A stretch of 64,000 bases of DNA. It comes from an uncultured Colwellia sp. Lineage in GTDB: Bacteria; Pseudomonadota; Gammaproteobacteria; Enterobacterales; Alteromonadaceae. Of the stretch, positions 45,172 through 54,890 are shown piece after piece; position 1 is the first letter of the stretch, and each line of letters starts with the position of its first letter. The translations under genes and the position numbers were made by a program. The stretch lies in assembly GCA_913062815.1 (NCBI GenBank), contig CAJXWZ010000007.1, positions 1 through 64,000 on the forward strand, written 5' to 3'. Below the pieces are notes generated by a model. That model did not search any database, was not told the DNA's origin, and saw only the letters and a program-made list of their open reading frames with translations.

Positions 45172-46617
45172 TTACTTTAAAAAGAACTTATAAATTAATT
45201 TATGGATTAATTTACCGTAGGGAGGAAACGCATTAGATGCCGTGTTTATTTTACCTTTTTTAAATACTGATTTTGCTTTAGAGAATGTTAAAAAACCTTC
45301 ATGGCCGTGATAGTGCCCCATGCCAGAAGGACCAATTCCGCCAAAAGGTATATCATCTTGGGCTACATGCATAGCGGCATCATTTAAACAAACACCACCG
45401 GCATGGGTTCGCTCTAACACTGTTTTTTGTGTAACAGCGTTGTGACTACATAAATACAAAGCCAAAGGTCTTGGCCTATCATTTACATAAGCAATGGCTT
45501 CATCAAGATTGTTATAACTTACAATGGGTAATAATGGACCAAAGATCTCTTCCTGCATCAACAGCATGTCATCATTAACATTATTAACTAAGGTTAAGGG
45601 GATTTTACCCGCGGCTATACACGTCTGTTCATCATCGCTACCCAAAGTTGTTAAGATAGCGCCCTTCGCTTTTGCATCGCTCAACCACTGACTTAACCGC
45701 TGCAATTGAGCATCATTAATAATCGCGCCATAATCGCTATTATTTGCCACCGTAGGGTACATTTTATTGAACTGTTTGCTTAACGCTTGTTTTAACTCAT
45801 CGACTCTATTGCTAGGACAAAGAATGTAATCTGGCGCAACACAAGTTTGCCCGGCATTAAGTGTTTTTCCTAAAATGAAACGCGATACTGCATCTTTGAT
45901 ATCAATGTCATTATCAATAATTGTTGGCGACTTCCCACCTAACTCTAACGTAACCGGCGTTAAATTCTTAGCTGCTGCTGCCATCACTATTTTACCTACT
46001 CGAGTAGAGCCAGTGAAAAGTAAGTGATCGAATGCTTGATTTGAAAAATGCGCCGCGACATCAGGGCCACCATTAATTACCGCAACTTTATCCTTGGTAA
46101 AGATTTTGCCAAGCATACTTTTTACAACGTCATTGGTTGCAGGGGTAAATTCAGACATTTTTATCATGGCTCTATTTCCAGCGGCAAGCGCAGTAGTTAA
46201 TGGACCAAGTGACAAAAATAAAGGGTAATTCCACGGTGTAATAATGCCAACAACCCCTAAAGGTTGATACATCACAAATGCTTTAGCGGGTTGAAAAAGC
46301 ACACCAACATGCCTTTTCGAAGGCTTCATCCATTGCTTAACGTGCTTAATAGCGTAATTAATTCCCATAATAGTCGGCATTAAATCGCCCATTTTGCTGT
46401 CATCGATACTTCGACAGCCAAAATCAGCTGATAGTGCTTGCACTAATTCCTCTTGATGTTCAAGAATAACGGTTTTCAAGCGCATTAAATCATCTAACCG
46501 TGCTTTTACTGACAAATATGGGTTGTCGCCAAAGGCTTGTTTTTGTGACAACAAAACTTCATCAACTAATCTTATTTCTTGCTGATCATCTGCCGCACTA
46601 TATAAATTACTCGCCAT
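45172..46617 (-). CDS. Aldehyde dehydrogenase, coniferyl-aldehyde type
   Basis: NAD(P)-dependent aldehyde dehydrogenase of 481 residues, close to the CalB/coniferyl aldehyde dehydrogenase subgroup. ITPWNYPLFLSLGPL near 126-140, the general base Glu225 in LELGGKSP, catalytic Cys259 in AGQTCVAPDY, and EEIFGPLLPIV. Many marine bacteria use this subgroup on medium- or long-chain aldehydes; the natural substrate is uncertain. Single gene ending with a basic tail HKLIYKFFLK that may bind membrane. Confidence 0.87.
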   Translation of the reverse strand: MASNLYSAADDQQEIRLVDEVLLSQKQAFGDNPYLSVKARLDDLMRLKTVILEHQEELVQALSADFGCRSIDDSKMGDLMPTIMGINYAIKHVKQWMKPSKRHVGVLFQPAKAFVMYQPLGVVGIITPWNYPLFLSLGPLTTALAAGNRAMIKMSEFTPATNDVVKSMLGKIFTKDKVAVINGGPDVAAHFSNQAFDHLLFTGSTRVGKIVMAAAAKNLTPVTLELGGKSPTIIDNDIDIKDAVSRFILGKTLNAGQTCVAPDYILCPSNRVDELKQALSKQFNKMYPTVANNSDYGAIINDAQLQRLSQWLSDAKAKGAILTTLGSDDEQTCIAAGKIPLTLVNNVNDDMLLMQEEIFGPLLPIVSYNNLDEAIAYVNDRPRPLALYLCSHNAVTQKTVLERTHAGGVCLNDAAMHVAQDDIPFGGIGPSGMGHYHGHEGFLTFSKAKSVFKKGKINTASNAFPPYGKLIHKLIYKFFLK

Positions 46618-46834
46618 TGTGGTTACCTCAATTATTATTTTTTCATTAATTTATAACAATAATCGTTCTAACTATTGCCATATAAAATGGGATTGATTAC
46701 TTTATTTAAACAAGCGCAAAAAATCTGCACTGGTTAGCTGATCCGATGAGCTATATAAGCATAATAATTAGCCGAAGGCGACAGTTTTTAACTTGACATG
46801 TTTCAATAACTCACAATAAAAACAGAACGAACAT

Positions 46835-47266
46835 ATGAAAATTGAAAACTTAATGAATAGAAAACTAATCACCCTCTCAATGGACTCAACGTTAAGAAAA
46901 GCCAAAGAGCTCTTTGAGAGTAATACCATTCATCATTTGCTGATTACTGATGACGACGGCTTATTAGCAGGAGTAATAACCGACAGGGATTTATACAAGC
47001 ATTTGAGCCCAACTGTTGGTACAAGTCAAGAAACCCATAGAGATACCGCACTGATGCAAAAGAAATTACATCAGATAATGGCGAGAAACTTGATTACCGC
47101 AAAAACACAGCAATCGCTAAATGAAGCGGTGGTACTTTTTTACGACAATCATATTTCTTGTTTACCTGTGGTAGATAAAAACAATAAGCCTATTGGTATT
47201 ATTACCTGGAGAGATATTTTGAAAGTGCTCGCTTTGCAATATAAAAAGAAGTTAACCGCACGCTAA
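46835..47266 (+). CDS. Two-CBS-domain protein
   Basis: 143 residues made of two CBS domains and little else. First: MNRKLITLSMDSTLRKAKELF followed by HHLLITDDDGLLAGVITDRDLYK. Second: MARNLITAKTQQSLNEAVVLF and ISCLPVVDKNNKPIGIITWRDIL. CBS pairs bind adenosine nucleotides and regulate partner proteins. Related stand-alone CBS proteins are common in Alteromonadales. Partner not evident from neighbours. Confidence 0.9.
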   Translation: MKIENLMNRKLITLSMDSTLRKAKELFESNTIHHLLITDDDGLLAGVITDRDLYKHLSPTVGTSQETHRDTALMQKKLHQIMARNLITAKTQQSLNEAVVLFYDNHISCLPVVDKNNKPIGIITWRDILKVLALQYKKKLTAR

Positions 47267-47286
47267 ACAATTATAAATGGCTTTGC

Positions 47287-47318
47287 TTAAAGCACTGCAA
47301 AGTGATGCAGTGCTTTAA
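47287..47318. terminator. Bidirectional terminator between CBS protein and pilU
   Basis: Perfect 13-bp stem TTAAAGCACTGCA (47287-47299) with TGCAGTGCTTTAA (47306-47318), loop AAGTGA. It ends 1 bp before the pilU stop codon. Confidence 0.75.
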
Positions 47319-47319
47319 A

Positions 47320-48447
47320 TTATTCATCCACGCCGTCAATGCCGTGAAGAGTCACCCCTGATAAGCCACCGGTGCCGCTTTGGTCGTTACTCCGTAATTT
47401 AATCATCAAGCGTAAATCATTAGGTGAGTCAGCATGATGCAAGGCATCTGCATAGGTAATTAAGCCTCGATCGTAATGGTTAAATAAGGCCTGATCGAAA
47501 GTTTGCATGCCTTGTTCATTAGATTTTTCCATCACTTCTTTAATACTACCAACGTCGCCTTTTTTAATTAGTTCAGCAATATATGGGGAATTAAGTAAAA
47601 TCTCTATGGCTGCTACACGACTGTTGCCATCTTTAGTAGGTACTAATTGTTGTGCAATAACTCCCCTAAGATTTAATGCTAGGTCAAACAATAACTTGCC
47701 ATGTTGCTCTGCTGGCACTAAGTGCATAATTCGGTCAATTGCTTGGTTAGCATTGTTTGCATGTAGCGTCGCGATACATAGATGACCTGTTTCAGCAAAG
47801 CTTAAGGCATGCTCCATTGTTTCTTGATTACGAATCTCGCCAATTAAGATAACGTCTGGTGCCTGACGTAAAGAGCTTTTTAATGCTGCATCAAATGACT
47901 CAGTATCCAAGCCTACTTCACGTTGAGTGATCATGCTTTTACCGTGTTCATGAACAAATTCCACGGGGTCTTCAATGGTAAGAATATGTCCTCGAGAATT
48001 ACGATTCCGATAACCAATTAGTGAGGCCATTGAAGTTGATTTACCTGTACCCGTTCCACCAACAAAGAGCACCAAACCACGTTTTGACATGACCACTTCT
48101 TTGAGCACAGGCGGTAAACCAAGGTCTTCAACATCGGGAATATCAGTAACTATACGACGGACAACCATGCCCGCCATATCTCGTTGCCAAAAAGCTGAAA
48201 TACGAAAGCGGCCAATATTTTCAATAGATATAGCGAAGTTACATTCTTTTTCTTCATCAAATTGACGAACTTGCTTTTCATTCATGGCATTTCGAACTAA
48301 GCCTAGTGCTTCTTCTGGACTTAGAGCATGCTCGGCAATTGGTAACAATTCACCATTAATTTTGGCACTAACAGGCAATTTAGCAGTAACGAACATGTCG
48401 GAAGCATCTTCGGCAACCATTTTTTCTAATAATTGATGAAAATTCAT
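47320..48447 (-). CDS. pilU: Type IV pilus ATPase PilU
   Basis: PilT-dependent retraction ATPase of 375 residues, hexameric, cytoplasmic. Walker A is GGTGTGKST near residue 130, the Asp box is ILTIEDPVEFVHE, and Walker B is DVILIGEIRN. A His box HLCIATLHANNANQ follows. The C-terminal tail GTGGLSGVTLHGIDG distinguishes PilU from PilT. It lies 33 bp downstream of pilT in the conserved pilTU pair. Confidence 0.95.
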   Translation of the reverse strand: MNFHQLLEKMVAEDASDMFVTAKLPVSAKINGELLPIAEHALSPEEALGLVRNAMNEKQVRQFDEEKECNFAISIENIGRFRISAFWQRDMAGMVVRRIVTDIPDVEDLGLPPVLKEVVMSKRGLVLFVGGTGTGKSTSMASLIGYRNRNSRGHILTIEDPVEFVHEHGKSMITQREVGLDTESFDAALKSSLRQAPDVILIGEIRNQETMEHALSFAETGHLCIATLHANNANQAIDRIMHLVPAEQHGKLLFDLALNLRGVIAQQLVPTKDGNSRVAAIEILLNSPYIAELIKKGDVGSIKEVMEKSNEQGMQTFDQALFNHYDRGLITYADALHHADSPNDLRLMIKLRSNDQSGTGGLSGVTLHGIDGVDE

Positions 48448-48480
48448 TGATTATTCCTGTGTTAATTTTCTAAAAATAAG

Positions 48481-49524
48481 CTAATAGCTAGTAAATTGAT
48501 TTTTGTCTACTGCTTTTTCCATCGCGGCCTGCTTAGTAATCATGCCGCGATTTACCAAGTTTTGTAGGCATTGATCCATCGTTTGCATGCCATTAGACAT
48601 ACCGGTTTGAATGGCTGAATACATTTGAGCAATTTTATCTTCACGGATTAAATTACGTATTGCCGGTGTGCCAATCATAATTTCATGCGCTGCCACTCGC
48701 CCGCCGCCAACCTTTTTAATTAGGGTTTGAGAAATAACTGCTCGCAATGATTCTGACAACATAGAACGCACCATAGATTTCTCTTCACCGGGAAATACAT
48801 CAATAATACGGTCAATGGTTTTAGGCGCTGAAGTGGTATGCAAAGTACCAAACACCAAATGGCCGGTTTCTGCTGCTGTCATAGCAAGACGAATAGTTTC
48901 TAGATCACGCATTTCACCAACAAGAATAACATCTGGATCTTCACGTAAAGCTGAGCGTAGTGCCGCTTCAAAGCTTAAGGTATCCCGGTGAACTTCCCGC
49001 TGGTTGATCAAACACGATTTATTTTCGTGCACAAATTCTATAGGATCTTCAATCGTTAAAATATGATCATGTTTTGAGTTATTAATATAATCTACCATTG
49101 CCGCTAAGGTAGTTGATTTACCTGAGCCAGTAGGACCAGTAACTAATACTAAGCCTCGTGGTGTATCGGAAATATCCCTAAAAATATCAGGACAACCTAA
49201 ATCATCTAATGATAATATTTTACTCGGAATAGTACGAAACACTGCTGCAGGGCCTCGATTCTGGTTAAAGGCATTTACCCTAAAGCGTGCTAAATTTGGT
49301 ACTTCAAATGAGAAATCAACTTCAAGATTTTCTTCATATTCTTTACGTTGGCGATCATTCATAATGTCATACACTAAAGCGTTAACATCTTTAGCATCAA
49401 AAGCAGGAATGTTGAGTTTTCGAACATCACCATCAACACGAATTAATGGTGGTGTACCTGTTGATAAATGTAAATCTGACGCATCATGCTGGACACTAAA
49501 TGCAAGCAGTTCGGTAATATCCAT
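48481..49524 (-). CDS. pilT: Type IV pilus retraction ATPase PilT
   Basis: Retraction motor for type IV pili, giving twitching motility and DNA uptake. It has 347 residues. DLHLSTGTPPLIRVDGD at the N terminus, Walker A GPTGSGKSTT near 130, Asp box TIEDPIEFVHENK, Walker B DVILVGEMRD and His box HLVFGTLHTTSA. Divergent from yggS, 105 bp apart, the gammaproteobacterial standard order. The rest of the pilus machinery is elsewhere. Confidence 0.97.
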   Translation of the reverse strand: MDITELLAFSVQHDASDLHLSTGTPPLIRVDGDVRKLNIPAFDAKDVNALVYDIMNDRQRKEYEENLEVDFSFEVPNLARFRVNAFNQNRGPAAVFRTIPSKILSLDDLGCPDIFRDISDTPRGLVLVTGPTGSGKSTTLAAMVDYINNSKHDHILTIEDPIEFVHENKSCLINQREVHRDTLSFEAALRSALREDPDVILVGEMRDLETIRLAMTAAETGHLVFGTLHTTSAPKTIDRIIDVFPGEEKSMVRSMLSESLRAVISQTLIKKVGGGRVAAHEIMIGTPAIRNLIREDKIAQMYSAIQTGMSNGMQTMDQCLQNLVNRGMITKQAAMEKAVDKNQFTSY

Positions 49525-49629
49525 AAAAAACCTCGGTGGTGTTATCTGTTAAAATTGCAGTGGTTAAAGTATTATCTATACAAAAATATCAGTCACAGCC
49601 TTTAGTACATTACTATTTAGCAAAAAACT

Positions 49630-50349
49630 ATGATCAATATTCAAAAAAACATCAAAAAAATCAACGAAAAAATTGAAGGCGCCTGCTTTACAGCTAGTCA
49701 AAAAGGTAAGCCTTCTTCAAATAATAGACAAAATCCAGTCACTTTGCTTGCCGTAAGTAAAACCAAACCTGTATCAGCGTTAGAACAAGCTTATCTTGTT
49801 GGTCAACGTGATTTTGGTGAAAACTATCTGCAAGAAGCGGTGGAGAAAATTACCGCTTTATCTCATTTAACAGATATTTGTTGGCATTTTATCGGTCCTA
49901 TTCAATCAAATAAAACCAAACAAATTACTCAACATTTTTCTTGGGTTCATTGTCTCGACAGAGCCAAAATAGCACATCGTTTAAACGATCATTTAAGCGA
50001 GCGAATTCTGCAGAATAATGGTCAAGATACCTCGCTAAACATTTGTTTACAAGTCAATATTAGTGAAGAGTCATCAAAATCTGGCATTATGGCAGATGAA
50101 GTAATTTCCCTCGCTAAAGTAGTTGATAATTGTGATAATCTTACTTTAAGGGGATTAATGGCAATCCCAGCAAAAAACGCGAGTGTTGAATGCTATAAAA
50201 AAATGCAATACTTGTTTAACCAGTTGCAAGCCCAATATCCATCAGTAGATACATTATCAATGGGCATGTCAAACGACTTAAACCTAGCTATCGCCAACGG
50301 CGCAACAATGGTTAGAATCGGCAGTGCTATATTTGGCGACAGAGATTAA
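49630..50349 (+). CDS. yggS: PLP homeostasis protein YggS
   Basis: Cytoplasmic alanine-racemase-fold protein (PLPBP) that binds pyridoxal phosphate without catalysis and buffers vitamin B6 and amino-acid pools. It has 239 residues. LLAVSKTKPVSALEQAY contains the PLP lysine near residue 41. GENYLQEAVEK and WHFIGPIQSNKTK follow, and SMGMSNDLNLAIANGATMVRIGSAIFG (in parts) near the end binds the phosphate. Linked to proC 42 bp downstream. Confidence 0.96.
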   Translation: MINIQKNIKKINEKIEGACFTASQKGKPSSNNRQNPVTLLAVSKTKPVSALEQAYLVGQRDFGENYLQEAVEKITALSHLTDICWHFIGPIQSNKTKQITQHFSWVHCLDRAKIAHRLNDHLSERILQNNGQDTSLNICLQVNISEESSKSGIMADEVISLAKVVDNCDNLTLRGLMAIPAKNASVECYKKMQYLFNQLQAQYPSVDTLSMGMSNDLNLAIANGATMVRIGSAIFGDRD

Positions 50350-50391
50350 TACAGGTCAGTATTGAAACTGACAAATTAGGTAGATAAATTA

Positions 50392-51204
50392 ATGAAAAAA
50401 ATAGCATTTATTGGCGCAGGCAATATGGCTCGCGCAATTATTATTGGTTTGGTTAACGCTGGCGTACCAGCCAATAACATTATCGTTGCCAACCCTTCTG
50501 CAGAGAAAAGAGTACAACTGGCTAATGAATTTGGAGTCAAACATACCGAAAATAATATTGAGGCTGGCGACTTTGCTGATATTGTTGTGTTAAGCGTTAA
50601 GCCTCATTTAATTTGTAGTGTTTGTCAGCAACTGAGTCAAGGAATTGATATTTCGAATAAGCTTTTCGTCTCAGTTGCAGCAGGAACTACGGTTGCGCAA
50701 ATTCAACAAGCACTTAACACCAAAGCACCATTAGTAAGAGTGATGCCAAACACGCCATCTCAACTTGGTCTAGGTATGAGTGGACTGTATGCATCACCGG
50801 AAGTTAATGAAGAGCAAATAGCTGCCAGTGACAAATTAATGTCTGCTGTAGGAAAAACAATATGGCTTGAAACTGAAGATAAAATTAACGACATAATTGC
50901 CGTAGCAGGATCTGCTCCAGCATATTTTTTCTTGTTTATGGAAGCCATGGAAAAGCAAGCTAAAACGTTAGGTTTTACTAAAGAAGAAAGTAGAATGCTA
51001 GTGCAACAAACTGCACTAGGTGCTGCACAAATGGTTGAGCATAATAGTATGGCCATAAGTACCTTAAGAGAAAACGTAACATCTAAAGGGGGCACTACTT
51101 TTGCCGCACTGGAGCAATTTAGAAAGGATGGTATTGAACAAATGGTTAGCAATGCAATGAACGCTGCGATTACACGTGCCGAAGAAATGTCAAAAGAAGG
51201 TTAA
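50392..51204 (+). CDS. proC: Pyrroline-5-carboxylate reductase
   Basis: NADPH enzyme making proline from pyrroline-5-carboxylate. It has 270 residues. The Rossmann motif IAFIGAGNMARAIIIGL is at the N terminus. VRVMPNTPSQLGLGM binds substrate, and LRENVTSKGGTTFAALEQF is the P5C reductase signature. It lies between yggS and yggT, with only 5 bp to the latter, so the three are almost surely one operon. Confidence 0.97.
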   Translation: MKKIAFIGAGNMARAIIIGLVNAGVPANNIIVANPSAEKRVQLANEFGVKHTENNIEAGDFADIVVLSVKPHLICSVCQQLSQGIDISNKLFVSVAAGTTVAQIQQALNTKAPLVRVMPNTPSQLGLGMSGLYASPEVNEEQIAASDKLMSAVGKTIWLETEDKINDIIAVAGSAPAYFFLFMEAMEKQAKTLGFTKEESRMLVQQTALGAAQMVEHNSMAISTLRENVTSKGGTTFAALEQFRKDGIEQMVSNAMNAAITRAEEMSKEG

Positions 51205-51209
51205 ACACT

Positions 51210-51755
51210 ATGGAAGCTATTATTTATTTATTAAGATTTGCCTTTGATGCTTTGTTAATGGTCTTAATTGTGCGCGTTTGGTTACAGTGGGTTAAAGCCG
51301 ATTTTTATAATCCTCTCAGTCAATTTATCGTCAAAGTGAGTAACCCTTTGGTTATACCTGTTCGTCGAATTATTCCCGGTTTAGGCGGCATAGACTTAGC
51401 CACTATTTTAGTCGCTTATGTCATTGCTACTTTGAAATTTGTTACCTTAGCCGCTTTGACAGGAGAAAGTTTAGGCACACTGGCTTTTTATATTGGATTA
51501 TTGGTGCTCGTTAAGCAAGCCGGATTTTTACTCTTTATGATCATGATTATCATGGCAATAATGAGCTGGGTGGTGCAAGGTTATAATCCTACCTTAATGA
51601 TATTTCATCAATTAACAGAGCCTTTTTTAAACCCCATTAGACGCATTACCCCTAACTTGGGTGGCTTAGATTTATCAATGATTGTTGCCTTTTTAATTAT
51701 GAATGTGATTAATATATTACTCTCAAGCTCTTTACCTTACTGGGCGGCGTTATAG
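51210..51755 (+). CDS. yggT: YggT family membrane protein
   Basis: 181-residue inner-membrane protein with two YGGT repeats, each a hydrophobic pair carrying NPLVIPVRRIIPGLGGIDLATILV or NPIRRITPNLGGLDLSMIVA (both quoted as motif regions only). The family has been tied to osmotic resistance and to membrane or division-site organisation. In the proC operon, 5 bp after proC. Confidence 0.93.
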   Translation: MEAIIYLLRFAFDALLMVLIVRVWLQWVKADFYNPLSQFIVKVSNPLVIPVRRIIPGLGGIDLATILVAYVIATLKFVTLAALTGESLGTLAFYIGLLVLVKQAGFLLFMIMIIMAIMSWVVQGYNPTLMIFHQLTEPFLNPIRRITPNLGGLDLSMIVAFLIMNVINILLSSSLPYWAAL

Positions 51756-51859
51756 TCGTGGTTTTGAGCGAAAACACCTTTTTTCAAGTCTGTTCTATAC
51801 TATCTATATATTCGTAAATATAGCGGACAGACCTAAATTTTTTTGATTAGGAGATCAAC

Positions 51860-52300
51860 ATGAAAGCCTCGTTGTTAAAACTAATGCTAACTATTGCCAT
51901 CAGCTTTATAGCATTCAGTAATGCTTATGCAGAAAACATGAAAAAGCTTGGTTCAATGAATGTCCATTACATGGCTATTGGCTCGACTTTTTTCACGCCT
52001 GAAATAGCTAAAGCTTATGGCATAACCCGTAGTCGTTATAACGGTTTAGTTAATATTTCTGTGCTCGACAACAGTCTATCTGGCAGCCCAGCCAAAATCG
52101 TTACCATAACCGGTCAAGCCAAAAATAATTTAGGCCAATTTAAAAGCTTGGAATTCCAAGAAGTTAAAGAAGGGAGTGCCATATATTACTTAGCTCAAGT
52201 TAGCTATCGTCATGAAGAAACCTTGCACTTTACTTTAGATATCAATGATGGCGCAGAGCAGCAAACACTAAAATTCTCACAAAAGTTTTATGTCGACTAA
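51860..52300 (+). CDS. DUF4426 periplasmic protein
   Basis: 146-residue secreted protein. Signal peptide MKASLLKLMLTIAISFIAFS to NAYAE (about residue 25), then MKKLGSMNVHYMAIGSTFF, where VHYMAI and the later KAYGITRSRYNGLVNISVL are typical of the DUF4426 family found between yggT and rdgB in Alteromonadales and Vibrionales. Strand-rich, immunoglobulin-like. Function unknown; position in the yggS-rdgB neighbourhood is conserved. Confidence 0.82.
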   Translation: MKASLLKLMLTIAISFIAFSNAYAENMKKLGSMNVHYMAIGSTFFTPEIAKAYGITRSRYNGLVNISVLDNSLSGSPAKIVTITGQAKNNLGQFKSLEFQEVKEGSAIYYLAQVSYRHEETLHFTLDINDGAEQQTLKFSQKFYVD

Positions 52301-52435
52301 CAGGCAACTTTTAATTTGAGTAAGCAAAGCAAATGTTCATAATACAATTGCTACCCCAAAGCTGGCTTTATCTTTAACACCGTAACGCCAAATTAAGGTA
52401 TCATGGCGACTTTATTCTCTGATACCCAATTCTTC

Positions 52436-53044
52436 ATGTCAAAAATAGTTCTAGCCACAGGCAATCAAGGTAAAGTTAACGAATTAGCCAGCTTACTTTC
52501 ACAATATGGCATTGAAATCGTGCCACAAAGCAATTTTGATGTGCCGGAAGTTGCTGAAACAGGTACGACTTTTGTCGAAAATGCCATCATAAAAGCTCGT
52601 CATGCTGCGAAAATTACTGGACTTCCTGCCATTGCTGACGACTCAGGCTTAGAAGTAGACGCTTTAGCTGGGGCACCAGGTGTATACTCGGCTCGTTATG
52701 CCAGTGATATTCATGCCAATCCAAGTGATGATGACAATACCAATAAACTGTTAAGCGCATTAAACAATACGCCTGATGATAAACGTTCAGCGCGTTTTCA
52801 TTGCGTCTTGGTATATATGCAACATGAAAACGATCCTACACCAATTATTTGCCATGGTGTTTGGGAAGGTAGTATCAGTCGAGAAAAGCAAGGTGAACAA
52901 GGGTTTGGCTATGACCCTGTTTTTTGGCAAAACGATTTACAAATGTCTTCTGCACAACTGCCCCGAGAGATTAAAAATAAATTAAGCCATCGTGGCCAAG
53001 CGTTAGCTAAGTTAGTGAAAAAAATATCAGCGCAAATAAAGTAG
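52436..53044 (+). CDS. rdgB: XTP/dITP diphosphatase
   Basis: Removes non-canonical purine nucleotides (ITP, XTP) from the pool. I start at ATG 52436 ([13 protein letters not shown]), which aligns with E. coli RdgB and gives 202 residues. An ATG 33 bases earlier at 52403 has a better ribosome site (AAGG), but TATCAT there also looks like a -10, so the longer form is less likely. [19 protein letters not shown] and SHRGQAL are the catalytic motifs. hemW starts 9 bp after the stop. Confidence 0.94.
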   Translation: MSKIVLATGNQGKVNELASLLSQYGIEIVPQSNFDVPEVAETGTTFVENAIIKARHAAKITGLPAIADDSGLEVDALAGAPGVYSARYASDIHANPSDDDNTNKLLSALNNTPDDKRSARFHCVLVYMQHENDPTPIICHGVWEGSISREKQGEQGFGYDPVFWQNDLQMSSAQLPREIKNKLSHRGQALAKLVKKISAQIK

Positions 53045-53053
53045 AGAGAAATA

Positions 53054-54211
53054 GTGAGCACCAACTTATTAAAAGAGCCGCCGTTGTCTTTATATATTCA
53101 CATACCTTGGTGTGTGGAAAAATGTCCTTATTGCGACTTTAATTCTCATGCCTTAAAAGCGGTAATTCCCGAAGAAGATTACGTAAGCGCCTTGATTGCA
53201 GATTTAGACGCTGACATAGCCCGCTTCGACGTTGAAAATAGAGCGCTGCATTCAATTTTTATTGGTGGTGGCACACCCAGTTTATTTTCAGCAAAAGCCA
53301 TTAAGGAATTGCTATCACAAGTTTTATCACGTTTTAACCATGAAGCGGATATTGAAATCACCTTGGAGGCCAATCCTGGTACCGTTGAGGCTGATAAATT
53401 TATTGGTTTTGCCCAAGCAGGTGTTACGCGGTTATCTATCGGTGTGCAAAGTTTTGAGTCTGAAAAATTAATAAAGCTAGGCCGTATTCATAATGTAGAT
53501 CAAGCTAAGCAGGCTGCACAACTTGCTAAGACATCTGGTGTTAAGAGCTTTAATGTAGATTTAATGCACGGATTACCTAATCAAAGCATTGAAAATGCTT
53601 TAGATGACTTGAGAACAGCGATAAGCCTAAAGCCTGATCATCTTTCTTGGTATCAATTAACAATTGAACCAAATACTGCATTTCATTCTAAGCCCCCCAA
53701 ACTGCCTCAAGATGAAACATTATGGGAAATTCAAGATCAAGGTTTTAAGCTATTAGCCAATGCTGGCTATCAACAATATGAAATCTCAGCCTTTAGTCAA
53801 CAAGATAAACAATGCCAACATAATCTCAACTATTGGCGTTTTGGCGATTACCTAGGTATTGGTTGTGGCGCTCATGGTAAAATTACCAATTCAACCACAG
53901 GGGTAATTCAAAGGACAGTAAAAGTTAAACATCCAAAAGGTTACCTTGATAACAATCGTGACCCTTTAGATCACTTCAATAAGGTTAGTCATGATGAATT
54001 ACCCTTTGAATATATGATGAACCAGTTGCGTTTATTCGCTAGCTTTACTTTAAAAGATTATCAACAGCATACGGGATTAACAACGAATAGTATTTTACCA
54101 ACGCTACAATTAGCTCAACAAAAAGAGTTAATGGATTGTATTGACGGTAATTGGCAAGTAACCCCGCTAGGGCATCGCTATTTAAATGATTTATTGGAGC
54201 TATTTCTTTAA
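53054..54211 (+). CDS. hemW: Radical SAM heme chaperone HemW
   Basis: Radical SAM protein delivering heme, formerly mistaken for a coproporphyrinogen oxidase. 385 residues, GTG start. The iron-sulfur cysteines are 20, 24 and 27 in WCVEKCPYCDFNS; the fourth Cys typical of oxidase HemN is absent. GGGTPSLF, EANPGTVE and GVQSFES bind SAM. HemW C-terminal region is present. Follows rdgB and overlaps tadA by one base. Confidence 0.95.
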   Translation: MSTNLLKEPPLSLYIHIPWCVEKCPYCDFNSHALKAVIPEEDYVSALIADLDADIARFDVENRALHSIFIGGGTPSLFSAKAIKELLSQVLSRFNHEADIEITLEANPGTVEADKFIGFAQAGVTRLSIGVQSFESEKLIKLGRIHNVDQAKQAAQLAKTSGVKSFNVDLMHGLPNQSIENALDDLRTAISLKPDHLSWYQLTIEPNTAFHSKPPKLPQDETLWEIQDQGFKLLANAGYQQYEISAFSQQDKQCQHNLNYWRFGDYLGIGCGAHGKITNSTTGVIQRTVKVKHPKGYLDNNRDPLDHFNKVSHDELPFEYMMNQLRLFASFTLKDYQQHTGLTTNSILPTLQLAQQKELMDCIDGNWQVTPLGHRYLNDLLELFL

Positions 54212-54726
54212 TGATCTTAACAAGTGCTGAGTCAGATCAAGCCTTTATGCAACGAGCGTTTGAATTAGCTCAAAAAGCCGCGCAATTAAATGAAATTCCA
54301 GTTGGCGCAGTCGTTGTTTATCAAGGCAACATTATTGGCGAAGGCTTTAACCAATCAATACTGTTAAACGACCCTTCCGCTCATGCCGAAATGCATGCTA
54401 TTCGCCAAGCTGGCCAACATCTCAATAATTATCGATTACTTGATTGTACTTTATACGTAACACTTGAGCCCTGCCCTATGTGTGCTGGTTTATTAGTTCA
54501 TAGCAGAATAAAGCGGCTTGTTTACGCTAGCCCAGATTTAAAAACAGGTGCTGCCGGAAGCGCTTTTAATCTCGTAGCCAATACACAATTAAATCATCAA
54601 GTTGAAGTAAATAGTGGGATAATGACAGAGCAATGTAGTGCCCTATTGTCAGGCTTTTTCAAACGTCGGCGGAACGAAAAAAAGGCGGCTAAAATAGCTC
54701 AAAAAAACAAGCAAACAAAAAACTAA
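54211..54726 (+). CDS. tadA: tRNA adenosine deaminase
   Basis: Converts adenosine 34 to inosine in tRNA-Arg(ACG), essential for decoding. It has 171 residues. The zinc site is His58 and Glu60 in SAHAEMHAI, and Cys88 and Cys91 in PCPMCAG. ATG 54211 overlaps the hemW stop (TAATG). The basic tail RRRNEKKAAKIAQKNKQTKN is typical. It is near mltF and purL, as in E. coli. Confidence 0.96.
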   Translation: MILTSAESDQAFMQRAFELAQKAAQLNEIPVGAVVVYQGNIIGEGFNQSILLNDPSAHAEMHAIRQAGQHLNNYRLLDCTLYVTLEPCPMCAGLLVHSRIKRLVYASPDLKTGAAGSAFNLVANTQLNHQVEVNSGIMTEQCSALLSGFFKRRRNEKKAAKIAQKNKQTKN

Positions 54727-54737
54727 TGCTATTTTGC

Positions 54738-54863
54738 TTACGATGCCACTGTTTGTATTAACTGTTGATTAAAGTAAAACTGACGGCGAGTATTCACTTT
54801 TTGATGTTGCACTTTAAGTTGCTTTCTTCGTGCATTAGCTGAAATCTGCTTTCTTATTCTCAT
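54738..54863 (-). CDS. Small basic ORF with an upstream Pho box
   Basis: 41 codons on the minus strand from ATG 54863, beginning MRIRKQISANARRKQLK and ending QLIQTVAS. It has 11 arginine or lysine residues and no aspartate or glutamate; no cysteine, signal peptide or membrane segment is evident. A modest GAGAT ribosome site precedes the ATG. A good Pho box lies about 50 bp upstream on the same strand with a possible -10, which is the main reason to believe it. No family recognised. It could instead be a regulatory RNA. Confidence 0.5.
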   Translation of the reverse strand: MRIRKQISANARRKQLKVQHQKVNTRRQFYFNQQLIQTVAS

Positions 54864-54890
54864 CTTTATCTCTATTTAATCATTTATATT

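Noticed and set aside
52403-52435. Longer rdgB N terminus from ATG 52403
   Set aside because: It has a better RBS, but the extra eleven residues do not match the family and TATCAT at that position looks like a promoter -10.
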